This document shows positions 16,133 to 24,083 of a stretch of 29,309 nucleotides of DNA, piece after piece. Both the position numbers and the translations under genes were made by a program. Source of the DNA: Clostridium sp. (GTDB taxonomy: Bacteria; Bacillota; Clostridia; Clostridiales; Clostridiaceae). The DNA is taken from assembly GCF_018372875.1 (NCBI RefSeq), contig NZ_JAHAIF010000033.1, positions 1-29,309 of the forward strand, given 5' to 3'. The notes beneath the pieces were generated by a model. The model was not told where the DNA came from. It saw nothing but the letters and a program-made list of their open reading frames with translations, and did not search any database. Positions within the stretch are counted from its first letter, which is position 1. Every line of letters starts with the position of its first letter.

Positions 16133-16174
16133 CAGTTAAAAAGAAGTCATCTCTTGATAACTTCCCTTTAACTG
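16133..16174 (-). terminator. Terminator overlapping the end of the VTT-domain gene
   Basis: Positions 16156-16174 pair with 16133-16151 in a 19-bp stem containing three G-U pairs around a 4-nt loop. A U5 tract lies within the 3' arm and forms the tail of the inner GC-containing 9-bp hairpin. The stop codon of the VTT gene (16168-16170) lies inside the 5' arm. Confidence 0.75.
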
Positions 16175-16725
16175 TTATTTCCTTTTTTAATAGTTAACCA
16201 TAATAGAATTAAAGCAATTATAGTAATTATAAGTTTAATGCTACCTTCATTTGCATTTATAAATTCATAACTTACTAAAGCCTCTAAGGCTATTGAAGGG
16301 ATCTTTCCTAAAAAAGTTGTTACAACAAATATAAATGAATTTACACTGCTTAATGCTGCACCTAAAGTTATAAATCCTGAAGGAATAAATGGTATTAATC
16401 TTCCTTCAAAAATAAGAACACCGGCCTTCCAACCTTTACTCTTTACTAAATTATCAACTAACCTATACTTTCCTAATATAGAGGCAATACTTTTTTTTAA
16501 ACCTAACCTATAAACTTTAAAACTTATATATCCCCCTATACTTTCACCAAGTAAGGATATTATAAATCCCCAAATTGGTCCAAAAAATATAATATTAGCT
16601 CCAGTTACAAATATGGATGGAACTACTCCTAGTAAAGCAATTATAATACTAATTATTATTGATATAACAATTGCAAACTCTCTATATTGTCCTAAAATCT
16701 CTAATACACTATCAATACTAAACAT
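16168..16725 (-). CDS. VTT-domain (TVP38/DedA-like) membrane protein
   Basis: A 185-residue integral membrane protein of the TVP38/TMEM64-DedA superfamily, which is linked to lipid transport across membranes. Hydrophobic segments lie near residues 17-40, 42-70, 118-150 and 160-180. The signature region FEGRLIPFIPSGFITLGAAL with the conserved Arg-x-x-P-x-x-P is at about 106-125. Its ATG overlaps the stop codon of the upstream HAD gene by 8 bp and has no clear SD, which points to translational coupling. Substrate unknown. Confidence 0.85.
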   Translation of the reverse strand: MFSIDSVLEILGQYREFAIVISIIISIIIALLGVVPSIFVTGANIIFFGPIWGFIISLLGESIGGYISFKVYRLGLKKSIASILGKYRLVDNLVKSKGWKAGVLIFEGRLIPFIPSGFITLGAALSSVNSFIFVVTTFLGKIPSIALEALVSYEFINANEGSIKLIITIIALILLWLTIKKGNNS

Positions 16726-17374
16726 TTTCTAATATATCAATTACATCTAACAAACTTTCGCATATCCTATATGATTTAGATTTCATATTTTCATCTGGTT
16801 CTTTCATATCTGGAATATTTACTCCTAACATTCCTGCACTATAAGCTGCTTCTATTCCAGCACCTGAATCCTCTAAAACCATACACTCTTTTGGTTCTAC
16901 CCCTAGTTTTTCTGCCGCTTTTAAGAATATCTCTGGGTCTGGCTTAGAATTTACAACTTCATCACCACATATAACATAATCTGCTTTTTCTAACACACCA
17001 CCTAATTTAAGTAAATACTCTGCTCTATCTCTTGAAGTAGAGGTAGCAACAGCAACCTTATACCTATTCTCCTTAAGATAATCTAAAAGCTCATGAATTC
17101 CTCTTTTTAGTGGTATACCATCTTTTTCAATAGCATTCATTTGATGCTTTATCTTTTTCTCATATAAGCTTTCTAACGGAAAATCTTCACCGAATTTTTC
17201 TATCATAAGCTTTCCAAATCCCTTAAGATTTCTTCCAATTAAAGTACAGTAGAAAGTTCTATCCATCTCATATCCTATTTCTGCACAAATATCTCTCCAT
17301 GCATTAAATGATAGTATTTCTGTATCAAAAATAAGACCATCCATATCAAATATTACACCATTTACCCTTCTCAT
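16718..17374 (-). CDS. HAD-superfamily phosphatase, beta-phosphoglucomutase-like
   Basis: A 218-residue cytoplasmic HAD subfamily IA enzyme. Motif I is FDMDGLIFDTE with D10 and D12, motif II is ATSTS with T111, motif III is K144 in NSKPDPEIF, and motif IV is VLEDSGAGIEAA with E168 and D169. A helical cap follows motif I. These features fit a phosphatase or phosphomutase acting on sugar phosphates or nucleotides, and the exact substrate cannot be told. AAGGAGG precedes the ATG. It lies 26 bp after prfB and overlaps the VTT gene, so the three probably form one transcript. Confidence 0.88.
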   Translation of the reverse strand: MRRVNGVIFDMDGLIFDTEILSFNAWRDICAEIGYEMDRTFYCTLIGRNLKGFGKLMIEKFGEDFPLESLYEKKIKHQMNAIEKDGIPLKRGIHELLDYLKENRYKVAVATSTSRDRAEYLLKLGGVLEKADYVICGDEVVNSKPDPEIFLKAAEKLGVEPKECMVLEDSGAGIEAAYSAGMLGVNIPDMKEPDENMKSKSYRICESLLDVIDILENV

Positions 17375-17400
17375 ATATAGCCTCCTTAGTTTATCTGAGT

Positions 17401-18502
17401 TTATTTATTACTTGAAAGATATGAATTTATAAATAAATCAATATCTCCATCCATTACTCCATTAACATTAGATGTTTCCACATTAGTTCTATGATCTTTA
17501 ACCATACTATAAGGATGGAACACATAAGATCTTATTTGACTTCCCCATCCCATATCCTTTAAATCTCCAGTTAAGTCTTCTATTTTTTCTTTATGTGCTC
17601 TTTCTTTTAACTCTATTAACTTTGCTTTTAGCATAGCCATAGCAGTATCTCTATTAGCAAATTGGCTTCTTTCATTTTGACATTGTACAACTATTCCAGT
17701 TGGAATGTGAGTTATTCTTACCGCTGATTCTGTTTTATTAACATGTTGACCACCAGCTCCACCTGATCTATAGGTATCTACCTTTAAATCATCCGACTTT
17801 ATATCAATATCTTGTTCTTTTGTAAGCTCTGGTAATACTTCAAGTGAAGCAAAGGATGTTTGTCTCTTACCATTAGCATTAAAAGGAGATATTCTTACAA
17901 GTCTATGAACACCTTTTTCAGCTTTTAAATATCCATAAGCATTATCACCTTTAACTCTTAGAGTAACGCTCTTTATACCAGCTTCATCGCCTTCTAATAA
18001 GTCTAAAGTTTCAACCTTATACCCTTTCTTTTCACACCATCTTGTATACATTCTAAGAAGCATTTCAGTCCAATCATTAGCATCTGAACCTCCTACTCCT
18101 GCATGTAAAGTTAAGATAGCGTCATTACCATCATACTCTCCTGATAATAATATCTCTATTTTATATTGATAAAGTTCCTTTTCCAATTCCCTTACTTCAG
18201 AGATTATTTCTTGTGCTGACTCTTCATCATCCTCTTCCATAAGTTCATAAAGAACCTCTATATCCTCAACTCTTCTTACAAAATCATCATGTCTAGAAAC
18301 TTTATCTTTAATTCTTTTACTTTCTTTTGTAACTTCTTCTGCCCTTTTTATATCATCCCAAAATCCACTTTCCTGCATTTGAAGTTCTAATTCTTTTAAT
18401 TGTTTTTCTAAAGCTTCCTTGTCAAAGTGAAGCCCCCATTTCCTCTATAGTCTCTTTTAAGCTAGGAACCTTGCTCATTTCCTTTTCTAGATCAAGTATC
18501 AT
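17401..18502 (-). CDS. prfB: Peptide chain release factor 2 (programmed +1 frameshift)
   Basis: RF2 recognises UGA and UAA stop codons and triggers peptide release on the ribosome. The zero-frame start is the ATG at 18502, preceded by AAGGAG. It encodes 26 residues and ends at an in-frame TGA (18424-18422). A +1 shift at CTT TGA C continues as DKEALEKQLK to the end, giving 366 residues, the usual RF2 length. In this numbering the anticodon-like SPF is at 205-207 and the catalytic GGQ at 250-252, the same positions as in E. coli RF2. A simple open-frame reading would start at the internal ATG at 18378 and miss 41 residues. It lies downstream of secA across a hairpin. Confidence 0.97.
18422..18437 (-). 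other. RF2 programmed +1 frameshift site
   Basis: The minus strand carries the slippery CTT TGA C (18427-18421), with a GGGGG SD-like stimulator at 18437-18433, five bases upstream of CTT. This is the autoregulatory site of prfB: low RF2 slows reading of UGA and favours the shift. In E. coli the stimulator lies three bases from CTT, so the spacing here is slightly longer. Confidence 0.95.
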
Positions 18503-18523
18503 ATAATCATCTCCTTCACTCTT

Positions 18524-18551
18524 AAAAAGGCTAACCATCAAATGGTTAGCC
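18524..18551 (-). terminator. Terminator or attenuator between secA and prfB
   Basis: The arms GGCTAACCAT (18529-18538) and ATGGTTAGCC (18542-18551) form a perfect 10-bp stem with a 3-nt loop, followed by five U on the minus strand. It lies 11 bp after the secA stop. The prfB start codon is about 26 bp beyond the stem, leaving no room for a complete promoter after it. Confidence 0.8.
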
Positions 18552-18561
18552 TATACATATT

Positions 18562-21087
18562 CTATGCTTCTCTTCCACAGCAGTTCTTATACTTTTTACC
18601 ACTACCACATGGACATGATTCATTTCTGCCAATTTCTATTTTCTTTCTTACAGGCTCTCTCTTTGTTGACTTTGAATCCCCATCAGCTCCTGCATGAACA
18701 GCTGAAGTTTCCTTAGCTACTCTTTCTCTTTCTGGAGCTTTTTCCATTTGAACATGGAAGATATATTTAACTGTATCAGTTTTGATTCCTTGAATCATTT
18801 CATCAAACATTTCACTACCCTCCATTTGGTAAGCTTGAACAGGGTCTTGTTGCTTAAATGCTCTTAATCCCATACCTTGCTTTAAGTGATCCATGTTATC
18901 AATATGATTCATCCACTTTGAATCAACTGTTCTAAGAAGAATTACTCTTTCAATTTCTCTCATCTTTTCAGAACCAAATTCTTCTTCTTTTCCATTGTAA
19001 ATTTCAGTTGCTATACTCTTATACTTTTCAATGATTTCATCATTAGTAATCTTCATTAATTCTTCAACTGTTACTCTATTATCTGGAATGCATATGTCAT
19101 CTAAATATGCAATAAGCTTCTTCATTTCAACTTCAACATCGTCACCCTCAACACCATTTAAGTGGCTTAATACAGCATTTGAGATAACATCTGAAGTCAT
19201 ATTTAGAATTTGATCCTTTAAGTCTTCGCCTTCTAGAACTTGTGCTCTTTGCTTGTAGATAACTTCTCTTTGCATATTCATAACATCATCATATCCTAAT
19301 AATGTTTTTCTTATGTTAAAGTTATTACCTTCAACCTTCTTTTGAGCATTTTCTATTTGTTTAGTAATTATCTTATTTTCTATAGCATCATCATCTTCTA
19401 ATCCTATCTTATCAACAACTGCTTGAATCTTATCAGAACCAAAGATTCTCATTAAGTCATCATCTAATGATATATAGAATGTAGAAGAACCTGGATCTCC
19501 TTGTCTTCCTGAACGTCCTCTTAATTGGTTATCAATTCTTCTAGACTCATGTCTTGCAGTACCAATGATCTTAAGACCACCAACTTCAACTACACCTTCT
19601 CCAAGCTTAATATCAGTACCTCTACCAGCCATGTTAGTAGCTATAGTTACCATCCCTAACTCACCTGCATGAGATATGATTTCAGCTTCTTGTTCATGAT
19701 ACTTAGCATTTAATACTTGGTGAGGAATTCCTCTCTTTTTAAGTATTTTTGATAATTCTTCTGACTTTTCAATACTTACAGTACCAACAAGAATTGGTTG
19801 ACCTGTCTTATGAGTTTCTATTATATCCTCAACTATTGCATTAAACTTACCTTTTTCATTTTTAAATACAAGGTCTGCATTATCTACTCTTTGTACTGGT
19901 CTATGTGTTGGAACAACTATAACGTCTAGTCCATAAATTTCTCTAAATTCATTTTCTTCTGTTAACGCTGTACCTGTCATACCTGATAATTTATTATACA
20001 TTCTAAAGTAATTTTGGAATGTAATTGTAGCTAAAGTCTTAGATTCTCTTGCAATCTTAACTCCTTCTTTAGCTTCAATAGCTTGATGAAGACCATCTGA
20101 ATATCTTCTACCTTCCATAAGTCTTCCTGTAAATTCATCAACTATTATAACTTCTCCATCCTTAACCATGTAATCCTTATCTCTTCTCATAGAGTAGTTA
20201 GCTTTTAAGGCTTGAGTTACATAGTGTTGAAGGGCCATATTATCAGCATCTGCATAGTTATCTAGCTTAAAAGCTCTTTCTGCTTTTTCTACACCTGAAT
20301 CAGTTAACATAACTGCATTAGCTTCTTCATCTATTGTATAATCTTCCTCTTCTCTTAAAGTCTTTACAAAGTAATCTGCTACTTTATAGAATTCAGTTGA
20401 TTTTTCACCTGCTCCTGAAATTATAAGTGGTGTTCTAGCTTCATCGATAAGAATAGAGTCAACCTCGTCCACTATACAGAAGTTAAGTTGTCTTTGTACT
20501 CTTTCTTCTTTGTAAATAACCATATTATCTCTTAAGTAGTCAAACCCAAATTCATTATTTGTTCCATAAGTAATATCAGAACAATATGCTTCTCTTCTTT
20601 GGTCATTTGTCAGTTCATGAACAATAACGCCTGTAGTTAAACCTAAGAAATTGTAAATTTGGCTCATCCACTCCATATCTCTTTTTGCAAGATAATCATT
20701 AACTGTTATTATGTGAACCCCATTTCCAGATAACGCATTTAAATATGCGGGTAATGTAGCAACTAATGTTTTACCTTCACCAGTTTTCATTTCTGCAATT
20801 CTTCCTTGGTGAAGTACAATTCCTCCAATAAGTTGCTCTCTATAATGTTTCATTTGAAGAACTCTCCAAGATGCTTCTCTAACAGTTGCAAAAGCTTCTA
20901 CTAGTATATCATCAAGAGTTTCTCCATTTGCTAATCTCTGTTTAAATTCAACAGTTTTATTCTTTAATTCTTCGTCTGTTAACTTAGACATTGACCCATC
21001 TAACGCTTCAATTTTATCAACAATAGGTTTTATTCTATTAACTTCTCTTTCACTGTATGATTTAAATAATCCTCCAAAAAGTCCCAT
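18562..21087 (-). CDS. secA: SecA, preprotein translocase ATPase
   Basis: The motor that drives preproteins through SecYEG. At 841 residues it is full length. Walker A is [11 protein letters not shown] (about 100-110). The DEAD-like Walker B is [18 protein letters not shown]. The helicase-C portion contains [16 protein letters not shown] and [15 protein letters not shown]. The extreme C-terminus carries the zinc-binding SEC-C motif [13 protein letters not shown], which contacts SecB or ribosomes in other bacteria. AAAGGA precedes the ATG and a promoter with an extended -10 lies at 21159-21188. It sits between hpf and prfB, a conserved Clostridium order. Confidence 0.98.
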   Translation of the reverse strand: MGLFGGLFKSYSEREVNRIKPIVDKIEALDGSMSKLTDEELKNKTVEFKQRLANGETLDDILVEAFATVREASWRVLQMKHYREQLIGGIVLHQGRIAEMKTGEGKTLVATLPAYLNALSGNGVHIITVNDYLAKRDMEWMSQIYNFLGLTTGVIVHELTNDQRREAYCSDITYGTNNEFGFDYLRDNMVIYKEERVQRQLNFCIVDEVDSILIDEARTPLIISGAGEKSTEFYKVADYFVKTLREEEDYTIDEEANAVMLTDSGVEKAERAFKLDNYADADNMALQHYVTQALKANYSMRRDKDYMVKDGEVIIVDEFTGRLMEGRRYSDGLHQAIEAKEGVKIARESKTLATITFQNYFRMYNKLSGMTGTALTEENEFREIYGLDVIVVPTHRPVQRVDNADLVFKNEKGKFNAIVEDIIETHKTGQPILVGTVSIEKSEELSKILKKRGIPHQVLNAKYHEQEAEIISHAGELGMVTIATNMAGRGTDIKLGEGVVEVGGLKIIGTARHESRRIDNQLRGRSGRQGDPGSSTFYISLDDDLMRIFGSDKIQAVVDKIGLEDDDAIENKIITKQIENAQKKVEGNNFNIRKTLLGYDDVMNMQREVIYKQRAQVLEGEDLKDQILNMTSDVISNAVLSHLNGVEGDDVEVEMKKLIAYLDDICIPDNRVTVEELMKITNDEIIEKYKSIATEIYNGKEEEFGSEKMREIERVILLRTVDSKWMNHIDNMDHLKQGMGLRAFKQQDPVQAYQMEGSEMFDEMIQGIKTDTVKYIFHVQMEKAPERERVAKETSAVHAGADGDSKSTKREPVRKKIEIGRNESCPCGSGKKYKNCCGREA

Positions 21088-21158
21088 AATTTCATCCTTT
21101 CAACTATTTATTAATAACATTACGCTATAATTTCATATTCTAATTTCTATATTTATAA

Positions 21159-21188
21159 ATTATACCATTGTAACTTATATATATACAA
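21159..21188 (-). promoter_or_regulatory. SigA promoter for secA with extended -10
   Basis: On the minus strand TTGTAT (21188-21183) and TATAAT (21164-21159) are 18 bp apart, with TG one base before the -10 (TGGTATAAT). It lies between the hpf terminator and secA. Confidence 0.65.
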
Positions 21189-21217
21189 CAATTATAACTA
21201 TTTATTAACATAAATGC

Positions 21218-21261
21218 AAAAACTCCATAGAGCCTTGGATCTCTCCTTAACCCTATGGAGT
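21218..21261 (-). terminator. Intrinsic terminator of hpf
   Basis: The 9-bp arms ACTCCATAG (21222-21230) and CTATGGAGT (21253-21261) enclose a partly self-complementary loop. A short U run follows on the minus strand. Confidence 0.8.
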
Positions 21262-21270
21262 CTACACTCT

Positions 21271-21813
21271 TTATTTATATTCTGGTTCTATTAAACCATA
21301 ATTTCCATCTTTTCTTTTATAAACAACACTTACGTTATTTGTATCAGCATCTTGATATACAAAGAAACTATGTCCTAGTAATTCCATTTGTAGTACAGCT
21401 TCATCTGCAGACATTGGTTTTACATTAAAAGACTTAGTCTTTACAATTCTTGAAGTATCCTCATCAGCATCTTCGTTCTTAAATTCTAATGAATTGAACT
21501 CTGGATACCTTAATGACCCTGAATTATTCTTTCTAGAAAGCTTTGTTCTTTGTTTCCTTATTTGTCTTACAAGCTTTTCTTCTACAAGGTCAATTGACTT
21601 ATACATGTCATCTGTGACCTCTTCTCCTCTTAGAATAACCCCATTAAAAGGAATTGTCACTTCTATTCTTTGTCTATTTTTTTGTACACTTAATGTAGCT
21701 CTTGCTTCTACATCCGGTCCAAAGTACTTCTCCAGTTTAGAGATCTTTCTTTCCACCATTTCCTTTAATGAAGGTGTTAACTCAATATTTTTTGCTATTA
21801 CTGTCACTTTCAT
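21271..21813 (-). CDS. hpf: Long-form ribosome hibernation promoting factor (HPF/RaiA/YvyD)
   Basis: The protein binds the 30S decoding centre and dimerises 70S ribosomes into inactive 100S particles. The N-terminal S30AE domain (about 1-100) begins MKVTVIAKNIELTPSLKEMV. A linker of about 20 residues is followed by the C-terminal dimerisation domain (about 120-180) with the typical KPMSADEAVLQMELLGHSF and the closing VVYKRKDGNYGLIEP. This makes it the long form. The frame opens at an ATG at 21831, but GAGGGG stands just before the ATG at 21813 and the family starts there, giving 180 residues. It has its own promoter and terminator and lies downstream of the probable raiA RNA. Confidence 0.96.
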   Translation of the reverse strand: MKVTVIAKNIELTPSLKEMVERKISKLEKYFGPDVEARATLSVQKNRQRIEVTIPFNGVILRGEEVTDDMYKSIDLVEEKLVRQIRKQRTKLSRKNNSGSLRYPEFNSLEFKNEDADEDTSRIVKTKSFNVKPMSADEAVLQMELLGHSFFVYQDADTNNVSVVYKRKDGNYGLIEPEYK

Positions 21814-21883
21814 AAGCCCAGCCCCTCTCATAATTATTGTGATTCTTTAGACCTTTATTAAGTTGTTTTTTTATTGTACTTTA

Positions 21884-21912
21884 ATTTTACATAACTTCTG
21901 AAATCTTAACAA
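21884..21912 (-). promoter_or_regulatory. Probable promoter for hpf
   Basis: On the minus strand TTGTTA (21912-21907) and TAAAAT (21889-21884) are 17 bp apart, about 70 bp upstream of the chosen start. The leader between them has no obvious structure. Confidence 0.5.
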
Positions 21913-22081
21913 CTTTGAATTTTCAGAATATTCTTTTACTTTATTCATACTACTTCAACTATCTTAATATTCCTCTTTTTTTTGCAAAATATGTATACAA
22001 CTTATCATTTGACATAATTGTTAATCCTACACTTTACTCGTTAAGTAATTTGTATCTTACTTCCTTTTCCAGACAAAAAAA

Positions 22082-22195
22082 GGTGTGATGGATATTTATT
22101 TTGCTTGTTCCGTCGCTACGCTCCAAGTTACATCAAAACCAATATCCACCACACTTATACTAAAGGTAATGAAAATATAAAATTTTATCCTTTCT
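22082..22195. repeat. Dispersed intergenic hairpin repeat, copy C
   Basis: The arms GTGTGATGGATATT (22083-22096) and AATATCCACCACAC (22141-22154) pair in 13 of 14 positions. The loop contains TTGCTTGTTCCGTCGCTACG and CTCCAAGT, nearly identical to copies A and B. The tail TACTAAAGGTAATGAAAATATAAAATT corresponds to that of the other copies. It occupies the gap between the RNA terminator and the hpf promoter. The DNA between 21913 and 22081 shows nothing else I can name. Confidence 0.7.
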
Positions 22196-22201
22196 AAACA
22201 C

Positions 22202-22229
22202 AAAAAAAGAGCAGTGTTTACACTACTCT
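22202..22229 (-). terminator. Terminator of the structured RNA
   Basis: On the minus strand AGAGTAGTGT and ACACTGCTCT form a 10-bp stem with one G-U pair and a two-base loop, followed by seven U. It directly follows the closing helix of the RNA at 22231-22440. Confidence 0.85.
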
Positions 22230-22230
22230 T

Positions 22231-22440
22231 GTTAAGCTAGCTGACCTGGTCTTTGCCCCCACACTCGCCTACTGGAGATTTCGCTACCCAGAATTACCCT
22301 CTCACTACTAACCCTCTCAATTAAAATTGGTAGGACTTACTTCTATACCGCACCATGCTCATCAAAACTTTGTTTGAGTTACGTGGATCGTTTTGCCTGC
22401 GACTAGCCTCGACTTTCAACCACAGACCTAGCTTACACTA
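22231..22440 (-). ncRNA. raiA: Probable raiA RNA (structured ncRNA upstream of hpf/raiA)
   Basis: An approximately 210-nt gene-free, unusually GC-rich segment. Its ends close with a perfect helix TAAGCTAG (22435-22428) with CTAGCTTA (22240-22233). It has a TATAAT at its 5' edge overlapping the comFC stop codon and a strong terminator at its 3' edge, so it looks like a discrete RNA. Internal segments such as AGGTCTGTGGTTGAAAGTCG, GGTAGCGAAATCTCCAGTAG and GGGGGCAAAGACCAGGTCAG suggest several helices. The raiA RNA motif is a roughly 200-nt conserved RNA of Firmicutes and Actinobacteria that commonly lies upstream of raiA (hpf), and position, size and strand all agree. I infer identity mainly from context, without a covariance search. 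Confidence 0.75.
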
Positions 22441-22442
22441 AT

Positions 22443-22472
22443 ATTATACATACGATTTTGCCATAGTCAACA
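22443..22472 (-). promoter_or_regulatory. Promoter for the structured RNA
   Basis: On the minus strand TATAAT (22448-22443) overlaps the comFC stop codon. TTGTTG (22472-22467) lies 18 bp upstream, and an overlapping TTGACT would give only 15 bp. Initiation would fall at about 22436, at the first base pairs of the closing helix. Confidence 0.6.
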
Positions 22473-23085
22473 ATTTTATTTGAACAACCCCTGATTCTTT
22501 TAATACTCGCTCTGCTTCATGAAGGGTTGCACCTGTTGTAATTACATCATCTAGTATTATAAATTTCTTTCCTTTTACTTCTTCTTTATTAATAACTTCA
22601 AATACACCTTTTATATTTTTTAATCGCTCTTCTCTTTTTAAAGTCTTCTGTATCTTGCTACCTTTAACTCTTTTTAAGGTATTTAATATGGTAAAATTAT
22701 TTCTTAAGCCTAATTCTTTAGCCAAATACTCACATTGGTTAAAACCTCTCATCTTAAGACTTTCTTTTCCTATAGGAATATATGTTATTATATAATCTTT
22801 TTCTATAAAATCAACTAGTCTTTCCTCAACTAGCCTAACAAGTTCTTCCCCTGCATCAAATCTTCCCTTAAATTTAAATTTTAATATTAATTCCTTTAAT
22901 GCACCTTTATAATATCCAAGACAAAGCTCCCCATTATCACAATATGTAATTGAAGCTTTACATTTATTACATAACCCATATGTATCCTCTGCTCCACATA
23001 CTATACACTTGCTATCCCTTGGATAAATTATTTCTAATAAACTTCTTTTTATTATTGATAAAACATTTATAATCCTTTTTCCCAT
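22444..23085 (-). CDS. comFC: ComFC-family phosphoribosyltransferase-like protein
   Basis: A 213-residue cytoplasmic protein of the ComFC/GntX family, needed for DNA uptake in competent relatives. A four-cysteine zinc finger lies at the N-terminus (C27, C30, C39, C42 in CIVCG and LCNKC). The phosphoribosyltransferase motif is IILDDVITTGATLHEAE at about 173-189, and RGFNQCEYLA near 114 is another family marker. Its start overlaps the upstream ComFA-like gene by 19 bp and has no good SD, suggesting coupled translation. The biochemical activity of the family is not settled. Confidence 0.93.
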   Translation of the reverse strand: MGKRIINVLSIIKRSLLEIIYPRDSKCIVCGAEDTYGLCNKCKASITYCDNGELCLGYYKGALKELILKFKFKGRFDAGEELVRLVEERLVDFIEKDYIITYIPIGKESLKMRGFNQCEYLAKELGLRNNFTILNTLKRVKGSKIQKTLKREERLKNIKGVFEVINKEEVKGKKFIILDDVITTGATLHEAERVLKESGVVQIKLLTMAKSYV

Positions 23086-24068
23086 AACATTTTATTAAAA
23101 TCTCTAGACACATCCCTAACCTTATCTATAGTATTAGTTACTTCATTTGCTACAAATAATATTTCTGAAGTTTTACTTAATGTTTTTGATATTTGACCAC
23201 ATATATACATAAGCTGTTTATAACTGTACTCATCACTGTCTGCAAATAGTACTATAGCATCTCCAATGTTAGTCCCCTCTAAAGATATCTCCTTAAAATC
23301 TGTTATTATAAATGTTGCCTTATCTTTTACTTTTAAAACATTTATCTTATTATTTTTATCTTTGTATACTTTTTTTATTTGAACCTTATTTAATTTAAGC
23401 TTATTTGAATAATATTCATATACATTTTCTAAAGCTTCACTATTAGGAACATATATCACTAAATTTCTTTTATTATCCTTAAACCACTTTATATAATCAT
23501 ATAAAATATATGGAATATCCTTATTTAAATCAATTCTTGTATTTATAACTCTAGGTTCTATAAATGGCTTTTTAGTAACTATAGGTGTGCACTCTATTTT
23601 ATCTCCTAGCATAGTTACCTCTTCTAAAGAATATACTATTATCCGTTCTGACTTACTAATTATAAAGTTATATATATCCCTTAACTTTCTATTGTCTATA
23701 GTAGAAAAATTCGATATATCATCTAAAATAACTAAATCGTAATCTCCTTCTATATTATTTATATGTTTATACTTTACAAAGTTAATATCACATTCTCCAA
23801 GACCACTTTCTAATTTACAATAAGTCATATGCTTATACTTATTACTTAATCCATCTAATAATTTCTTTTCTTGATACCCTTCATCTGATATATATAAAAC
23901 TTTCTTTCTCTCGGAAACAAAATAACTTACTATATCTACAAAAATTGTATTTGTATTAAAAGGACATGTACTTATAGATAAAGTTTTTATACCACTTTTA
24001 TACCAACTATATATTCTTCTAGAAATATCTACTATCTCTTCTGATATATTTTTATTAAATATAACCAT
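23067..24068 (-). CDS. Degenerate ComFA-like helicase-fold protein
   Basis: A 333-residue protein between recD2 and comFC. Its architecture resembles ComFA, the DEAD-box-like translocase of DNA uptake, but key motifs are lost. Where Walker A should be there is STCPFNTNTIFVDIV (near 33-47), with no GxGKT. At the DECH box there is VILDDISNF (113-121). The second domain keeps its shape: LVIYVPNSEALENVYEYYSN, then ATFIITDFKEISLEGTNIGD, IVLFADSDEYSYKQ and CGQISKTLSK, where ComFA has its GRVGR arginine motif. The N-terminal zinc finger of ComFA is absent too. It has a good GAGAGGG ribosome binding site and an intact frame, so it is probably a non-catalytic paralogue that still makes protein. Confidence 0.65.
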   Translation of the reverse strand: MVIFNKNISEEIVDISRRIYSWYKSGIKTLSISTCPFNTNTIFVDIVSYFVSERKKVLYISDEGYQEKKLLDGLSNKYKHMTYCKLESGLGECDINFVKYKHINNIEGDYDLVILDDISNFSTIDNRKLRDIYNFIISKSERIIVYSLEEVTMLGDKIECTPIVTKKPFIEPRVINTRIDLNKDIPYILYDYIKWFKDNKRNLVIYVPNSEALENVYEYYSNKLKLNKVQIKKVYKDKNNKINVLKVKDKATFIITDFKEISLEGTNIGDAIVLFADSDEYSYKQLMYICGQISKTLSKTSEILFVANEVTNTIDKVRDVSRDFNKMLWEKGL

Positions 24069-24083
24069 ATTACCCTCTCTTTT

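Noticed and set aside
18378..18502. prfB as a frameshift pseudogene or sequencing error
   Set aside because: CTT TGA C with an upstream GGGGG is the known RF2 recoding site, and the shifted product has normal length and motif positions.
22231..22440. SRP RNA, 6S RNA, tmRNA or RNase P RNA
   Set aside because: The SRP S-domain core, tmRNA ends and RNase P conserved blocks are absent, and the site upstream of hpf fits raiA RNA better.
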